A stretch of 64,000 nt of DNA. It comes from Cylicocyclus nassatus (taxonomy: Eukaryota; Nematoda; Chromadorea; Rhabditida; Strongylidae). Positions 11,888 through 23,125 of this stretch are shown here, in pieces (position 1 is the stretch's first letter; each line of letters opens with the position of its first letter). Location: NCBI GenBank assembly GCA_958299035.1, contig CATQJL010000223.1:70105006-70169005 (forward strand), written 5' to 3'. Under the pieces are notes generated by a model that worked only from the letters and a program-made list of their open reading frames with translations, had not been told where the DNA came from and did not search any database. The translations under genes and the position numbers were made by a program.

Positions 11888-12247
11888 TAAAGGCAGTGTC
11901 TCCGCAAAATTCGTTTTCCAGATATTCATCTTCTCGGAGCCTTCCCGCAATAAGGAACCCATATCTGGGTTTTTCAGCGCCTGAAAATGGCGAAAATGAG
12001 CTTTTCGAAGCTTTCCAGGGCCGCATTGAGTGGAGAATACGCGCAAGTGGGAGGGGCCCAGAACGAGGGAGGCGGGGTGCGAAAGGCTATCGGCGTATTT
12101 CACTGTATGTGGACCTGAAAAGCTTCCTAAGAGGCTCATTATCGCCATCTTTATGCTTTGAAAAACCCAGATACCCCGATATGGATTTCTCATGGTGAGA
12201 AGGTGAAAAGGAGAAAACTGGAATACGAAGCAGCGCCCGTGCAATGC
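11888..12247. mobile_element. Fold-back MITE of the TTAAAGGCAGTG type, decayed
   Basis: The left end reads TTAAAGGCAGTGTCTC, the same terminus as the element at 54567-54986. The interior is an inverted repeat (CATATCTGGGTTTTTCAG near 11960 against CTGGGTTTTTC and GGCGATAATGAG inverted near 12130-12185). The right terminus has decayed. Overlapping ORFs on both strands are by-products of the palindrome. Confidence 0.6.
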
Positions 12248-12452
12248 TGAACTTTCTCAATTGTTAATGCTTGCCTTTTGACAAATCTAGCACCAGGGGC
12301 ACTCTTTCAAGCCACAAGAAAAAATATAAGAGGGGTTTACGTTTTCATGTGTTATATTTGTAGCCAGCGTTATCAAAGTGTTGAATTGGGCAAAAAATGG
12401 AAGTCGAAAGCCTGAGATTTGATTTTTTGCATTGACAATGCTAGGGACAAAG

Positions 12453-15400
12453 TATAATTGTCGTAGACAGTGTCAAAAAAAAGAGAATAATGCAAGCGGA
12501 TATCATCACTTGTCAAAGCTTACTCGGCTCCAGAGTATCTATGTAGATAGTCTCCATTATATGATTTAAGTTGGTGCTCTCTAAAACTGCTTGCAGAGGC
12601 TTTGGTTATGGTTGCTTTCTAAAGCTTACCGGCGGTGTAAAAACCACAAAAAGGATCTGGAAAGCTCAGAAAAGGTGCCAAGGTAAAGATAATAGGACGA
12701 TGACGGATTTATGTCTTAAACAAATGGTACAACGCTGATGTAATCTGTATCATAAATGCCATTCAACTTTTGTAGATATACAGCAGTTATGTTCAAGTGT
12801 AGCAGTGCTTATTCCAGTAGAGTTAAGCAGAGCCAGTAGACCCATAACTAAGACAGTGGCAATGACCACTGGGTTATTGCCAAAAATTCAAGAAGACGTG
12901 AAAGCAATCGTATGTAAAGTTCCTTCCCCTCTCTCTCCCTTCGTTTCTACAGTAACCGGGACGTGAGACGCGAAACACCGCATCTCTCTCTAGGTACTCG
13001 GTGTGGCACACGATCGCTGGTTACGACCCCCCCCCCTCCTGATTGCTGTCTTAATAAGACCCCTCCCCCTGAACTATATACCTAAGATAGCATAACCAGA
13101 GTTGAGAAAGAGGTCAGGCACAAGTCTTTCGAAAACCCCTCCCCTCCCATGAAAGCCCTCAAACGACCCCTTCTTCCTCCTCTCAACCTCTGGACCCCAA
13201 AGTATGACATTCTGGAGGACACCATCTTTTTCTAGAGAGTTTTCAGATTTCTGAGAGCTGTACGCCCGAATCTGTGACTGCACTTTACAATCACACGTAA
13301 TTTGACGGCTGATTTTGATCTGAATGGACATATTGAAAGGGCCATAATTTTCTTATGGGTTGGGCGTTCGCCTTCAAATTTCCAATGTAGCAAGAAGAAG
13401 CTATGTGCTCAATACTCATACCAGCAATGGAACGCTTTCTGGATTTTGAAGGCAAGTTAAGGGTGTGCCGCACCCCATTAACTATATCAAAAGAACATCT
13501 TCAGCGGACAGTATTTATATGAGTCGATAGCCTAAACCTTGTAGATTCCATAGACTGTTCGGAGCCTGATCTGTCTTCTTAGCTCTAAGTAATATTTGGT
13601 GAAAGCACAGTGATCAAAAGCGAAAAATGGGAAAAACGAGATTTTGGTTGGCTTATAATTCCACAGTTTGCAGGTCTTCTGAAGCGGGATTTCTGAGTTG
13701 GACAAAGAAGGAGTAGTGCTTTCTCTAGAGTGCAAAAACGGATAGCTGATTCACCTTTGAAACAAAGTTAACCATGTTGGAATTTGACCATTTCATTTAG
13801 GTAGCCTAGTATCTTGAATCTTCAGAATTCGCTCACACTTTGTCTACAAGGGTTAATTGACATGCTAATTATGGATATGATACAAATATCATATTATCAC
13901 TATTATCAGATTACCCAACTACGACCCCCTCCCCTTTTGACTCCTCAATACGACCCCCCCCCAGGTGTGGCGTGCGCACCCCACGCTTGACCCTGCTTCC
14001 AATCACACATGGTATGAAAAGTCACTCAATCCCAAACTATGATATGTAAATAGCGCTATCAGTAGATATGGTAATGAATTGTTTCTAAGGTAAATACTTG
14101 TTACATTTTTGCTGTGCAGGTGGCTCACACCTCCCCAATGTCCATGTGATTCATTTTTAAACTATCAGAATCATTTTCATATTTTTGAACGTACAAATTA
14201 GCTTTGTGAAATGATTTTTAGAAAAGATAGCGAAAGGTTTTTTTTCTAAATTCCCCCCCCCCGGTATTTTCTTACTTACCCATCTCAACAAATAAGACTT
14301 TGCAACTCTAATAAATAAATTTGCTTCGATAACTGCGAATATTTGCCACCTGCTCAATTATTTTAAGGTTTTGCAGCGTTATTCAGAGAGATGGCGTTAT
14401 TCAGAAAGCTCTCTCGGTTTTTTTGTCGTAGCGTTTCCAAAAAAGGAGAAGAGCACAATTTGATGCCGTCTCAAAGGCCCCTACACGAGTAACATTTGAG
14501 CTGTCGCCTGATTTTATTTGATAGAAAATGTCACAAGGTATTACAAATTCAAGCCGTCCCTTTTCCAACTACCCTAATTCGTTCATTTGCGCACTTAGAG
14601 CATTCGCTGTCGGGTTATAAATTTAGAATTTTGTGCGCACTCTAAGAACGCGGCTTAGCCAATTCAAATGAAAATTTGTATATAATTGAAAGAGGAAAAG
14701 GATCCTACGATTGCAACCACTGATAGCATATGGAGCTGTTCGCTTTATTTAATCTCGAAATTTCTCAACTCTTTGTCCTTCAGCAGATCTTTTGTTCATA
14801 CCCAACGATTAGTATGCAAAAAATATGGTAGTAAAGAAAGTTACCGAGCACTTGAGAAAATTTCTTCAGATCACCCTAATTGCAAGCAGATTGATTTTTC
14901 TTTAGAGTACAAATTTCATCGCAAAGACAATTTTGTCTACAGCATATATTTGTCTTCCTGGCTTTTCAGCACCTCACTGCAGTCCACCAGCATGCAGAAG
15001 GGAAAAAGGTCGACGCGAAAAGTGGCCCATTTATGTGCAGGATCATCTCATGCATGATGAGAGCTGGAAAGCTCAGATGCTGCGATTATGTAGAAGTCTG
15101 CTGGGAATGTTATGGAGGCCATTTACGCTTTTGAGCGAATGCCTGCAAAAAAACTTCTTCCGAAATAATGCTGTGCACATCTTCTGGACATATCATTCAA
15201 TGGCGATCCCCGCAGAAGCGACGTTAGCTGCGGAAAGTTAGTCAGGGGCAAGCTCGACACCTTGTAATTTCCGAACGCAAAACTCAAACGCAGCTGCGGA
15301 TCAGAAGTTGGTAGTTAGTAATAGTAGTTAATAGTTCTTCAGTCAGATCACCCATGATTTGGACGAAATTCTTTTGATTGCGCAAAAATGGCAACGGGAA

Positions 15401-15799
15401 AAAATGGCAAAATTTTTTAATCGGGAAATTCCTTTCTCATTGTCAGTGTGGAAATCAAACACGTTTTGGCATCGATAAAAATCACAAGCGTTTTGAAAAA
15501 TTTAAGCCCCCTCTACCGAACAGTATAAAAATCTTGGTGTCAAAGTCCGACCGAATGCCAAAAAAAGCGTCAGAAAATGAAATTTGCAAAAGTGCCCGGT
15601 TTCTTTATAAACTAATAAGTAGGAGCTATGTAGGCGTTCTCTGAGTATAAGAATAGCACTGTTGATTCGTTGGTCAGTATTTCGCATGTGTCGTATCCGC
15701 TGTTGCTATTGACCAAAACTATATGACGATTTTGGAAAATACCGTAACTCACAGTGTCGCCAACAAGTTGCTATAACATTTGTTCCAGCTACCGTCGAG
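12453..15799. repeat. Segmental repeat, copy B (direct repeat of 1198-4976)
   Basis: This copy matches segment A but lacks the mariner at its left edge and the 258-base MITE, so it shows both empty sites. The left end of the shared 1 kb hAT MITE is deleted here. Text to the left of 12453 has no counterpart in the window because A is cut by the mariner and the window edge. An ORF at 14686-15057 (123 codons, TTG-initiated) and one at 14933-15241 are open only in this copy. I treat both as uncertain. Confidence 0.9.
13001..13995. mobile_element. hAT-type MITE, left end deleted
   Basis: Same element as 1771-2783. About 34 bases covering the left terminus and target duplication are missing. The right terminus GCTTGACCCTG is intact and is followed by CTTCCAAT, a one-mismatch form of the duplicated target. 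Confidence 0.88.
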
Positions 15800-17681
15800 T
15801 CATTCGTAACTCAATATGTAAGACTGCAAACACTGCGCAGCGACCAATCAACTTCTCAATAAAATTTTTGGTGGCGTAACAGGCTGCAAAAGTATGTACT
15901 ATCGTTTACTACATAATCAATGACCAACAGCGGTAAGAGAATAGGGAAAAATCATTTGAAAAATGGGCAAGTTCTAGCCTTATAATCTCGTTAAACAGAG
16001 AGCGTGGTGGTTCACTGCGCATATTACGTTACAAATGATTTGAAAATGTGTACGTCAGCTTATTTTCAGTAATCGGAACGGGCATCGCATCCGTTTGATT
16101 TTTCAGGATATATCAGCAAAGACTAGTTTACCTTATTTGTTTAATATTGCGTAAGCTTTTGAAAGATGAGGTTTGAAGGCTGGCCAAAACTACTGTTTCA
16201 CTTGGTTTTTGCTGAAGGCAGTATGAAATTTTATTGCAAGAAGCTGGTATAAGTTGCCAAGCTATACTAGCTTGTATAAAATTATCTTCCAGCCAACTTT
16301 AAAAAATTCTTCACGAGCATTATCATGCTGCACCTCATATTTTAATGACTACGGCGTGTAACTTAAATATTATTCAAAATAAAGGACTGAGAACAGCTGC
16401 ACCAACTGTTGTTTGTGGAGCACTTTTAATGCAATACTATATAAAAATTTCTCCTACCGCGAGTTGGTTTGAACACTGTTTTCACTACATATACAGCTAA
16501 ACAAATACTAGAGAATGTGCACTGGTTTTGCTTTCATAATAGGGCTATTTGTCAAATGTAACTATGTACTTATTATATAGCAAACACACAAATACTCAAT
16601 CATGACATATACCTGATGTAATTTTTCTCTTTTGAGAACTAAGGGTAAAGATGGTAGAAAAATCGCATGCTTCTTTCCTAGCAGTCCTACGCTTACATTT
16701 CTACATCACAGAATATTGTTTTGGGCAATTAAACAAACTGTAATGCCGGTGTTTTCAAAGTGTTGTGTCCAACTAAGCTTGAAGCTATACTTAGCATGGT
16801 CGATTGATAATGTGTATATTGTATGTGTATTAAGAGGAATAGCAGCATACATCATTACTTTCTCATTGTCACTAAACTTTAAAAATAGGCCTGCTTCGAT
16901 TTTTCTGTCGCACAGAAATAGGTTTCGCTCAAACAGCAGTAAAAACGAAAAAAATTACAAACTTCTAACGCTGTTTAGTTCTGCCATGTTTGATTGTATT
17001 AGTGCATATCAAAAGTAATGGGAAGTTTACTTCTCCATTTGGAAATAGCCTGAAATCAAGTAAAATAATGACAGCCGGGTGCTTCAAACGCTACTCGACG
17101 CAAGTGCTCTTTCTCTATACAGATCCTACCAAATTTCAAAAAAAGCGAAAGGTTTGAACACAAAGTTACTAACTTCAAATTGTATAGTTCGCATTACTGT
17201 GTCCGAAGTCCCAACTTTGCAAAATCAAGGTATGACAATATGCGAATTTTGATCTTTGATTTTGACACATCTAATCTGTATCTATTCTGAGATGTGTTGG
17301 ATTTTTTTTTGATTTTTTCAAAATTTGAGAACATTCGGAGAAATTATTTAAAATTCCCGCGGCAAGCTGGTTGGAAGACTCAGAGGTGATTTAATTACTG
17401 CATCAAAGCTGTGGCGACTAGCTATTGAAAAAGCAAAAAAGATAAGTTTAAGTTTTGATAATTTTCTAAGTATTTTTGCAAAAATTCGCTCGCTAACATG
17501 CTTGTTAAAGAGGAAGAAAAGCTGCCCCAGATACCGTTCAGCTTACTTGTCTGTCAGTGATCTAGCGATTTGGCGAAATCATGTAACATTAAATGGAAAA
17601 TTTTTATTAATTATTACTTATGACTCATTTTGGTAGGTTGTGTAGTGATTATGATTTAGAAAGTGACGAACATGCGTCGTA
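15800..17681. other. No gene or clear repeat seen
   Basis: AT-rich. The longest ORF (16632-17018) starts on TTG and has no recognisable domain. A fragment near 17510 (GAGGAAGAAAAGCTGCC) resembles text inside the fold-back MITE at 55442-56453 and may be a relic. Confidence 0.5.
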
Positions 17682-18264
17682 TTGGGTTGCCTGAAAAGTA
17701 AACTCCATTTGAACCGTTTATGTTTTTCTGATAGACTTAAGGTATCATTCGATAGAGCGGAGCAAACTCTACAAAAGTACCACCAAAGAGTCATCTGAGT
17801 CATAAAGGCAAAATTTGGAGCTAAAAATGAAAGTACCTCAGTTATCCTATAATAAAATTGGATCTCCTTCCAGAAACTTCCTAAGGGCTTCCAGCCTGGT
17901 CTTTATATAGTACATCATAGTAGTGCCCAAAAATATTTGGTGAATTTCAAAACTGAGAAACAGAGATGATTTAAATATGCCAAAATGTCAATTTTTCAGT
18001 TTTCATGTAAAACTTGTATTTTTCGATTAAAAAAGCACTTACAGGGGCAAAGTTTCACGATCATGCTTAGTAAGACCTAAAGTATACAATGATATATATG
18101 GGAGGGGTGGGGGAGGAGTTTGCCTTTTGTAGACAACCTTTTTCTCGCTTTCGCATAAAAAATCCAGTAAAGACGTATTTGAGTACTAATATGTCCTACT
18201 GTATAATGACCAAGTTAGAGGTGTAAAGGGATTTTTTTCGCAAAAACCAAAATCTTTTTCGATT
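17682..18264. mobile_element. Mariner-like MITE, right end lost
   Basis: The left terminus TTGGGTTGCCTGAAAAGTAA follows a TA. The interior matches the families at 45763-46981 and 54389-56609 (for example GGTATCATTCGATAGAGCGG, and the GGAGGAGTTTGCC and AAAAATCCAGTAAAG blocks). The stretch stops abruptly where the coding-like stretch at 18265 begins, so the right terminus is deleted. Confidence 0.7.
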
Positions 18265-18453
18265 TTGGCTTCAAAATTCGCTGACAACTGTGAATGCGAA
18301 TGTTCCGAAGTGGGCACGTGGGAAAGCTATGTGAGATTTACAAAAAGTAGTGTATATAATTGGTTGTACAGTATTCATTTAACTTATACACAGTGTGGAG
18401 AATATTGTGATGCTCATCTAGATGAATACAATATCACAAAGGTAGACGATTGA
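18265..18453 (+). pseudogene. Truncated relative of the secreted CxxxC peptides
   Basis: An exon-like stretch contains DNCECECSEVGTWESY, followed by a good donor GTGAGA and a 63-base intron ending ACACAG. The next exon starts with TGT and reads CGEYCDAHLDEYNITKVDD then stop. As in the other members, the phase-0 intron lies exactly before a C-x3-C motif, and exon 1 ends with a short Cys cluster. No signal peptide or ATG is present; the upstream side is MITE sequence. The second C-x3-C is missing; a frameshifted TGC...TGC relic lies just after the stop (about 18461-18480). I read it as a broken gene, with moderate uncertainty. Confidence 0.4.
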
Positions 18454-19190
18454 CAGATGAATGCAGTTATGGTAATGCTGCTTTGGCAAACAGCAATCCG
18501 TATATAAAATAACGCTCACATTTTTGTTTTTTTTTTTTCACAAAGAAGAAAACTGTACAGTGCAGTGCAACACGTGAGGCAATCCTGTGACTTCAGCATC
18601 GTCTTCATAAAAAAGGCAAGTTTGATAATCTGAAAATTATCTGAAGTGATTCTGTATCTCTATCAAGGTAGATTTCTATTCGTATTCTATTTCAAGAACC
18701 TAGTAAAGATAGCACTAAGGCAAACAGTACCGTGGATATTTTTTGAATAAGAAGTAATTAATCCATAAAAGTGTTCTTGAAGTTTCAAAAATACCAAGGA
18801 GCATTTAGTCGCAAATAAAATTGATATTCGAAACAATCTACTTTTCTAGAGCTTCGCTAGCCTTTTATGTATAATGCACCTATAGTGATCTCTTCAAAGA
18901 TGAGCTGCTACAAAGTATACTCGCGACAAGAAGTCGGGGGATTGCTCCTGTAAGCCATAAAAGATCCCTATTTCACTTGTTTCCAGTGTCTGTCAAAGTT
19001 TGGGATTATGTGCATATGTGTGTTCTTGACAAATTTTTTGCAGTAAAAATGCAAAAGTGCCATTGATGGCCCATGCACAACCAAATCAACACTTGAACTA
19101 ATATTAGCTTGTTCGTGGCGTTTTTATAGACCAACAGATACATCAATTTACAGTCAAAATCAATCAATAAAATATTTTTGATGTTGCGCA
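18454..19190. other. No gene seen
   Basis: AT-rich, with a T-run near 18525-18540. No coding or repeat structure is recognised beyond the weak frameshifted exon remnant noted at its left edge. Confidence 0.5.
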
Positions 19191-19194
19191 CGAT

Positions 19195-19760
19195 CTTTTT
19201 GGCGCATTCTTTTTAGTTCCGCGCTCTCAATTTTTCAGACGGCAACGCGTCGGATCCCAAGAAAGTCATTTAGCCAGCGCTTAAGTTAATCACTGGAATC
19301 GAGGCGTGCACCATTCATGAGGTTTGCGAAAGAGCGGAACAAATCATAAATTAATAGAACTGTCTGTCTACTGGGCTTTTTCTGCGGTAGGACCTGGTTT
19401 TAACGACGCAGTCGGCTTTCTTACGGTATGATTGACCGCCCATTATACTTATTCAGCAATTTGTGCAGGACGTCCTGCCTGTCCTCCAAATAGTCTTGTT
19501 CAAGGAACCCTGCACAGTTGCTGATTTTTTGTAACATTCCAATCCTTTTTTGTTTCAGAATGATGCGGAACGCCATGTTTCACAATCAACAAAAAACCTG
19601 CGCAAAAACTCTTCTTTTCATGAGAAAAAATGCGCAAATCTCCAAACTGCTCCTTTTTGCCTTCCAAGATTTCCAACTGTGGAAGCTAAGAGATCCGCGT
19701 GATTCAGCTTTTCACTGGAATTAGTAGACATATTTTGAAAAGCACGATAGCCCTTCCCAA
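19195..19760 (-). pseudogene. Decayed mariner transposase, C-terminal part
   Basis: On the minus strand, around 19345-19250, the translation reads DLFRSFANLMNGARLDSSD, a stop, then LKRWLNDFLGSDALP. This resembles the mariner C-terminal block HLFRSL.N.L.G..F.S...L..WL..FF.SK. Upstream text on the same strand is broken by stops and frame changes. No termini are identified. The family assignment rests on this one motif. Confidence 0.5.
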
Positions 19761-20044
19761 TAATTTTCACCTTGCCCAAATCAACCACAAAGAAATGGAA
19801 AAATGCACGAAAATGGAACGCTACGAACTTAAGGAACGACCTAGTAAATAGACAGAATTTGTGGATTTCGAATACCTAATACCATTTGCTTGAGTGTTGC
19901 GTATACTAGAATTTCTAGATCATTTTGCTAAATTATTAGGTTAATTAAAGCAACTGCGGTCACAAAAACATGTTTCGGTTGTTTATGTCTGCAGGCCGCA
20001 AAGAATGCAGCACAGCCCTTTTTTACTATCGTCCTTTCCCCACA

Positions 20045-20194
20045 GTATAGCGGGCGGAGCTTTGCCGACGTTTGTCAACGTATGCGCGTGGCAGTTTTTG
20101 GCAGCTAGAGAGTACAAAAACTCATTTTTTTAGAGTAGAGGTCCAACAAGTTTTTCAACGCGTTCAAATGTCTGCACGACCACGCCCGCTATAC
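20045..20194. mobile_element. Possible short MITE with GTATAGCGGGCG ends
   Basis: GTATAGCGGGCG at 20045-20056 is exactly inverted at 20183-20194. The 150-base interval is GC-richer than its surroundings. Only one copy is present and no target duplication is clear. Confidence 0.4.
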
Positions 20195-20690
20195 GCATGG
20201 GAAACGCTTGTATCATTGGAGGCTAAATGGCAATTTTCTTGATTATTTAGTACATGAGATAGGCGCATAGACTGTTTTCGGTTTAAGGCCGGACCAAACA
20301 TGCAGCATTACTTCATATGGCCTAACATAAGGTGGCTAAAAGGGCAGTGACATGGACGATTCAGCAACATTTATGCATGGTTTTTTTTGCAATAAAACTG
20401 CTTATAATTTCGCCTACAAAGACGTTCAGCAGATACGGAAGACAGAATTGAAGCCTATTCTGTATTAACAGTGTTCAGCTTGTTTAAAAATGCCATTTGA
20501 CTTCTGAGCATTCTCTTCATCTACATTAATATTGAGCCCTGCCATACATTTATGTAAAAGCGGCTTGTTTACAAAAATGAAAATGTACATAAACACCATT
20601 GCTCGCATCACTCAGACAAAGCATTTTACTTCGTTTCAAGTTTTTAGTTTTCATTTGAATTACTACTCAATCTACACATTTTTTCAGGTA

Positions 20691-20922
20691 TAGGGCATTC
20701 GAAAAATTCTGACGATGGCGCGACCGCTCGCGACACCCACGCACTTCCGTTTTTGGTTTCTATTTCTATTCATATGGTCTTTCTGCCTACATATGACAGT
20801 ATTCAGAAAATGAAAGTGCCTGAGCTGAGCGTTGAGGTGATACCTGTTTGTATGGGTGTTCTGTGCTCCTGTTGCGCAAAAATTGCACTCAAATTGGTCG
20901 TCACGATCTTAAGAATGAACCA
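20691..20922. mobile_element. Small TA-flanked MITE specific to unit 1
   Basis: Units 2 to 5 read directly into ATTATGCACTC here, whereas unit 1 has 232 extra bases between two TA dinucleotides. The ends are loosely inverted (TAGGGCATTC and TGGTTCATTC, then GACGATGG and GACGACCA). It is GC-richer inside and has no ORF of note. Confidence 0.55.
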
Positions 20923-21225
20923 TATGTTTATGCACTCCATCGCTGTTCAGCTCAATAAGGGATAATACAGATTTTAGGGAAATTACACACGGCGCTCTTT
21001 TGATCCTTGATAAGGCGGTATTGATTAGAGTACTGTTCAAATTGTCGCTAAATAAATGAATAATTACACTCATTCAAGCACTATAAGGCAAACTCATAGC
21101 AAATTCTATAATGTTTAGACTTCGAATTACTTTGACCGTCTGATATTCAGAACAGCCACTCTTGGGACAATGTAACTGTATAAAAATACTATCCTCCCCA
21201 TGCACAAAAGCAAGAACGAGAAACA

Positions 21226-21230
21226 GTAGC
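21226..21230. repeat. Target site duplication GTAGC, left
   Basis: GTAGC directly precedes the 5' LTR and is repeated at 28365-28369. Five-base duplications are normal for LTR element integration. Confidence 0.95.
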
Positions 21231-22026
21231 TGTCGCGGCTCGCGATCGACCGCTCCTCACAGCATGTGGCCGGGAGCACCGTGCTGCCGCGCGTCTCGGT
21301 CGTGAGCACGGTCGCCGCGCTTTACGGCGGCTACCTTGTTCGCTCCGAGACCACACCATGTAGGCACGCCCCCAGCCACCGCTATAAATAGCGCGTACGC
21401 GCGCCTGTACGGCTCTTCTCTCGTCTTACCATCTTACTATCGTCGTTGTGCTGCCGTTATTATTGATTGGTTGGGTCTTTACGATATCGCCGTCGTGTCT
21501 GCATCCCCGTGCCTCGCGCGCTTGGATGGATCGTTGACGTATTGTTCTGATGTACGCGCGAGGATGGAATTCCAGGATGACGAATATCTCGAAGCGCTTC
21601 GGTCGCGCAGGATTCGTTGGGAGCTTTGCTTGATGTTGTTGGTTTACATCTCGGGGTCGGTGTTGCCGTGCCGTAGCTGCTGCCTTGGCGGCGCGCGGCC
21701 GGCCTGTGGGTAGCTCCCTTGGATGTCGGGAGAGTGTGTGAGTGTGCTAGTGTGTGAGAGTGAGTAAGCAAGAGTCCTCATCGGTAGCCCGGGGTAGAGC
21801 TTAACTCTCCCCGTGGTAAGTATATTCGTATTTGTGTATTTTTATGTATATTCGTTTATATTTGTTTAGTAAATTTGTATTTTATCGTCTTGTGTCTAGT
21901 GTAGGCGTGACGCGCCACTGCGCGTTAGCGCGCACCCGCAGTGGCGGGAGTCCTTCGGGGAAGGAGCTGAGGCGTATGGCAGTCGAGCGCGAGGTGAGGG
22001 GGCGCAGAGCCCACCGATCCGCAACA
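21231..22026 (+). repeat. 5' LTR, 796 bases
   Basis: Starts TGTCGCGGCTCGCGATCG, ends CGATCCGCAACA. It contains a TATAAATA box at 21383-21390 and a strong donor-like GTGGTAAGTATATTCG at about 21812-21827. That makes a transcript starting inside the LTR and splicing into the interior conceivable. No AATAAA is seen. Confidence 0.95.
21383..21390 (+). promoter_or_regulatory. TATA box in the LTR
   Basis: GCTATAAATAGCG sits about 150 bases into the LTR, the usual U3 position. The same box is at 27721-27728 in the 3' LTR. Confidence 0.65.
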
Positions 22027-22044
22027 TGGTGCATCGACGCCGAG
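22027..22044 (+). other. Candidate primer binding site
   Basis: TGGTGCATCGACGCCGAG begins immediately after the 5' LTR. TGG pairs with the CCA tail of a tRNA, but I cannot name the tRNA. Confidence 0.5.
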
Positions 22045-22589
22045 CGCATGGTGGATGGTGCCGCCGCCCGTAGATGGGTTAGTCGCGCAGGTCGGAGTGG
22101 TGTTGTGTGTCATCGGTATGTCGCGTTGCTCGAGGAACGCGCTATCCCATCCACCGTGCGTGCGTAACGAGCCCGAAGCTACCACGCTCAGCGCCCCAGT
22201 AGGAAGTCCTGGCAAACAGAGAGGCAGAGCTGAATACCTACGTAGCCGGTGGCAAGACTACAGTGGGGATAGCCAGGTTGCGAAGTATGGCGTCAGAGTG
22301 CGGGGGGAAAGTCGGTAAGACTGTGGCAACTTGCCAACCGTACCCCTTATTGGCCAAGCACCTACGCCATGCGATGCTGGTATGCATGCCGTGCTAGGAA
22401 AGGGCCCCAAGTAAGGGCAGGTGTCAATATCTTCGGCGGGCTCGACCAGGGGGCACTTTGGGTATAGTGCCAGCGGCCGCAAATGTCGAGTCATAGGTGT
22501 CTTGGTGGAGTTGTTGGTGGAAGGGATCGAGCGGACGGAAGGACGACGGTCGGATCGAAGGAGGACTGGATGGAGACCTGGACGGGAGC

Positions 22590-23125
22590 GCACAAGAGCT
22601 GTATCGTTGTACGTGCATTTCAGAGCTGTATCGTCGAGCACGACGCGCAGAAGGAGGGTGTTTGAGAGGCACGATGGAGTCGTATCGTTGTACGCGCGTG
22701 TCAGAGCCGTATCGGAGGGCGCGAGGAGCTGTATCGGTGACGTGCCAGAGAGAGGGTCTACAGGGCGGATTGGATAAGGACCGACAGAGCGACAGACAGG
22801 GAGCACGATTTCAGTGTTGTATCGTTGTAACGTGTATTTTAGTGCTGTATCGTTGAACGCGTCACGTGTTGTATCGGTGTACGTGCTGAGAGGGGATTGT
22901 TGCAGGAGGGTTTATAGGGTGGCTCGATAGACGAAAGAGAACGTGATCATTGTATTGTATCGTCGTACGCGTATTTCGGAGTTTTATCGTCGAACGCGAT
23001 TTGTACTGTATCGTTGTACACGTTGAGAGGACAGACGAAGGAAGTTTTGAAGGAGGATTGGACCTGCGTTGGAATGGTATCGTTGGACGCGCGAATTTGG
23101 AGTTGTATCGGTGGACGCGACGACA
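22590..23125. repeat. Degenerate GTATCGTYGNACG motif cluster
   Basis: About a dozen copies of a core like TGTATCGTTGTACGTG are spaced irregularly at roughly 25 to 60 bases. Examples are near 22602, 22627, 22681, 22730, 22818, 22848, 22871, 22956, 23009 and 23076. Another lies near 25319. The motif falls in different frames, so it is not a protein repeat. Confidence 0.65.

Noticed and set aside
14686..15057. 123-codon ORF in segment B
   Set aside because: It opens on TTG and its counterpart in segment A is frameshifted; coding status cannot be supported.
16632..17018. 128-codon plus-strand ORF
   Set aside because: It starts on TTG, has no domain or splice context, and has ordinary AT-rich composition.
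21336..21713. 125-codon ORF in each LTR
   Set aside because: It spans LTR sequence past the TATA box, its start is not ATG, and it has no recognisable domain; identity between copies only reflects LTR identity.
22258..22806. 182-codon minus-strand ORF in the LTR element interior
   Set aside because: It overlaps several ORFs in other frames in CpG-rich DNA, shows no domain, and is Pro/Ser/Thr/Arg-rich as expected from composition.
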